Source of the DNA: Nitrosophilus labii
GTDB lineage: Bacteria > Campylobacterota > Campylobacteria > Campylobacterales > Nitratiruptoraceae
DNA length: 64,000 bases
Direction: 5' to 3'
NCBI RefSeq assembly: GCF_014466985.1
Contig: NZ_AP022826.1
Location: forward strand, 124,001 to 188,000
The position numbers were made by a program, and so were the translations under genes. Shown in pieces: positions 62,280-64,000 of the stretch. Below the pieces are notes generated by a model, which ran no database searches, was not told the origin of the DNA, and saw only the letters and a list, made by a program, of their open reading frames with translations. Numbering within the stretch: position 1 is the stretch's first letter; every line of letters starts with the position of its first letter.

Positions 62280-63477
62280 ATATATAGGCTTTTCTAAAAA
62301 AGGGGAGAAAGTTTCGGGATATATTGAAGCATCCTCCATAGAAGAAGCTAAAAGAAAGTTAAAAGATGCATCTATAGTTTATGAAGAGTTAAAAGAGATA
62401 AAGCCGCTTTTGCCATCTTTTAATTTTAAAAAAGAGGTACCTAAAAATATACTTATAGATTTTTCCAAAACTTTGTCTATATACCTAAAGTCGGGCATAT
62501 CTATCGCTAAAGCGATAAGACTTGCAAAAAATCAGTTTAGTGACGGTAAAACTTTAGATTTTCTATTTCAGATCCAAAAAAATATAGATGAAGGAAAAAG
62601 TTTTTATCAAGCCCTTGATAAACAAAAGATTTATGATATACCGAAATTTTATAAAGAGTCGGTTAAAATCGCAGAAGAGACTGGAACTTTACAAGAGGTT
62701 ATTTCTGAGATGGCCGATTTTTTAAAAAATCTAAAATCTATGGAAGATAAAACAAAAAGGGCTTTGATATATCCTCTTTTTATTATAATTGTCGCTATTT
62801 TTATGATATCTTTTATGTTAAGTTTTGTTATTCCTAAAATCTCGGCAATCTTTTTACAGTTACATCAAGAGCTTCCAAAAATTACTAAATTGGTTATATC
62901 TATAGGAGATTTTTTGACACAAAACTGGATTGGCTTGGTATTTATTATTTTTTTACTTATTTTTTCTTTTTCCTTTACAGTGAAAAAAATATACAGATTT
63001 AGATACATGTTGCATTTTTTCATTTTAAAAATACCGATAATTAAAGATATAGCCATAGCTTCGAATCTGGGTAAATTTTCATATCTTATGTCGGTTTTGA
63101 CAAACTCGGGAGTAAACTTTGTTCATTCGGCAAAACTATCTTCAGAGACTTTACAAAATGAAGTGATAAAAAGAATTTTTCAAGATGCTTCTAAAGAGTT
63201 AGTGGAGGGAAAAAGGTTTTCAAACGCATTGGTAAAAAATGGATTTAATTTTGATAAATCTTTTATTCAATCTATAGCACTTGCGGAAGAAACAAGTGAG
63301 GTAACTGAGATATTTAAGAATCTATCTGAGCTTTTTAAGGAAAAGAACAGTGCTAAAATAGAGCTTTTTTTATCTTTATTGGAACCTACTCTTTTATTGG
63401 TAGTGGGGATTATCATAGGATTTATAGTAACTGCTATGTTATTGCCTATTTTTAGTATGAATTTAACTGTAGGATAA
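62269..63477 (+). CDS. gspF: T2SS inner-membrane platform protein GspF
   Basis: 402 residues with two GspF cytoplasmic domains (about 65-185 and 265-390, each with SGISIAKAIRLAKNQ- or SGVNFVHSAKLSSE-type motifs). Three hydrophobic segments (about 165-190, 215-235, 370-395) anchor it. It forms the platform core that contacts GspE. Last gene of the rightward T2SS unit; no terminator is obvious before the next gene. Confidence 0.93.
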   Translation: MRYRYIGFSKKGEKVSGYIEASSIEEAKRKLKDASIVYEELKEIKPLLPSFNFKKEVPKNILIDFSKTLSIYLKSGISIAKAIRLAKNQFSDGKTLDFLFQIQKNIDEGKSFYQALDKQKIYDIPKFYKESVKIAEETGTLQEVISEMADFLKNLKSMEDKTKRALIYPLFIIIVAIFMISFMLSFVIPKISAIFLQLHQELPKITKLVISIGDFLTQNWIGLVFIIFLLIFSFSFTVKKIYRFRYMLHFFILKIPIIKDIAIASNLGKFSYLMSVLTNSGVNFVHSAKLSSETLQNEVIKRIFQDASKELVEGKRFSNALVKNGFNFDKSFIQSIALAEETSEVTEIFKNLSELFKEKNSAKIELFLSLLEPTLLLVVGIIIGFIVTAMLLPIFSMNLTVG

Positions 63478-63547
63478 ATGTTAATTTATGATTTCTTAAA
63501 AATGTTTTATTATAATTGATTATAAATTTTTTGCTTGAAGGATTTAC

Positions 63548-64000
63548 ATGCCTAAATCGATACGAGCCAAGTTTATAGTTATGTTACTCTCTACGCTTTT
63601 AACTATTTTTATTTTGCTTTCGATCCATCTTTTTAATAGTTTTAATCAAATAATCGAAAAGAGTGCAAAAGAGAATCTTAAAACGTTAAGCGATTCTATA
63701 TTTGTTGCAATTAGATCTAGTATGAATTTTGGAAGTAGTGAAGAAGTACAAAAAACATTAAACAATATTAAAAAAATAGAGGGAATTAAAGATATAGATA
63801 TTGCAAAATCTAAAAAGGTAATCCAGCTTTTTGGTTTAAATGAAAATTTTGAAGACTATAATAAGGAAATCAAAAAAGTTTTTAAAACAAAGAAAATCAA
63901 ATATATAGAGGATGAGGTTAGAGATAGTATAAAACTTTTAAAACCTATCGCGGCAACTAAAGAGTGCCTTAGCTGCCATACAAATGCAAAAGAGGGAGAT
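63548..64000 (+). CDS. Membrane sensor with periplasmic c-type heme motif, partial
   Basis: 151 codons up to the window edge. A transmembrane helix (FIVMLLSTLLTIFILLSIHL, about 9-28) is followed by a periplasmic region and a CLSCH heme-binding motif near residue 143. This is the DUF3365/heme-sensor-like layout found in chemoreceptors, kinases and diguanylate cyclases that sense redox or gases; the output domain lies beyond the edge. GAAGGA precedes the ATG. It is separated from gspF by 70 AT-rich bases. Confidence 0.78.
   Translation, partial: MPKSIRAKFIVMLLSTLLTIFILLSIHLFNSFNQIIEKSAKENLKTLSDSIFVAIRSSMNFGSSEEVQKTLNNIKKIEGIKDIDIAKSKKVIQLFGLNENFEDYNKEIKKVFKTKKIKYIEDEVRDSIKLLKPIAATKECLSCHTNAKEGD

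Overview
The window is low-GC bacterial DNA from a member of the Campylobacterota (Epsilonproteobacteria). The gene order thrU-tyrU-glyT-thrT-tuf-rpmG-trpT-secE-nusG-rplKAJL-rpoB-rpoC-rpsL-rpsG-fusA, the RpoC and ComM sequences, the HQWRQP-type histidine kinase and the S21/HemJ sequences fit that phylum. A sulfate-assimilation operon and a type II secretion (T2SS) locus suggest a free-living, perhaps marine or vent-type lineage; the genus cannot be settled from this window.

Region by region: (1) 1-5399 is the right part of a Tn7-like transposon (tnsA-tnsB-tnsC-tniQ, a small HTH regulator and a divergent ASCH/PUA-like gene). Its right end interrupts comM (yifB), whose 3' half is at 5400-6040. 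(2) 6056-12600 is housekeeping: YeiH transporter with a divergent LysR regulator, nnr, purN, thiG and an NSS-family Na+ symporter. (3) 12918-16416 is a c-di-GMP phosphodiesterase response regulator overlapping a REC-REC-histidine kinase. (4) 16510-20195 is a pile of insertion sequences: two inverted copies of one IS256-type element sharing the same frameshift, an IS1380-like internal-deletion derivative, and a second IS256-type element inside it that carries a small GC-rich in-frame palindrome. (5) 20221-24526 holds CYTH-CHAD, rpsU, hemJ, a patatin-like phospholipase and small genes. (6) 24601-31267 is an assimilatory sulfate reduction and sulfhydrylation cluster (metY, rrf2, DUF2061, cysH, cysD, cysN, sir), all on the minus strand. 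(7) 31508-35982 is a second IS graveyard (IS3, IS110, intact IS256-type, IS1380 and IS481-like pieces). (8) 35979-53597 is the tRNA-tuf-rpo-str supercluster. (9) 53599-63477 is a divergent T2SS locus (pseudopilins J, I, H, G leftward; K, L, M, N, C, D, E, F rightward). (10) 63548 to the edge is the start of a sensor protein with a c-type heme motif.

Three things stand out. The Tn7-like element sits in comM with GCGGT next to its ACA terminus, apparently the same point used by Tn6022/AbaR elements of Acinetobacter. At least five intergenic gaps of the tuf-rpo-str supercluster carry hairpins built from degenerate 7-base words, different in sequence in each gap but with the same period and dyad design. 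The IS clusters show nested insertions with exact 8-bp target duplications, a MITE-like derivative made by deletion between 9-bp repeats, and an in-frame 39-bp palindromic insertion.
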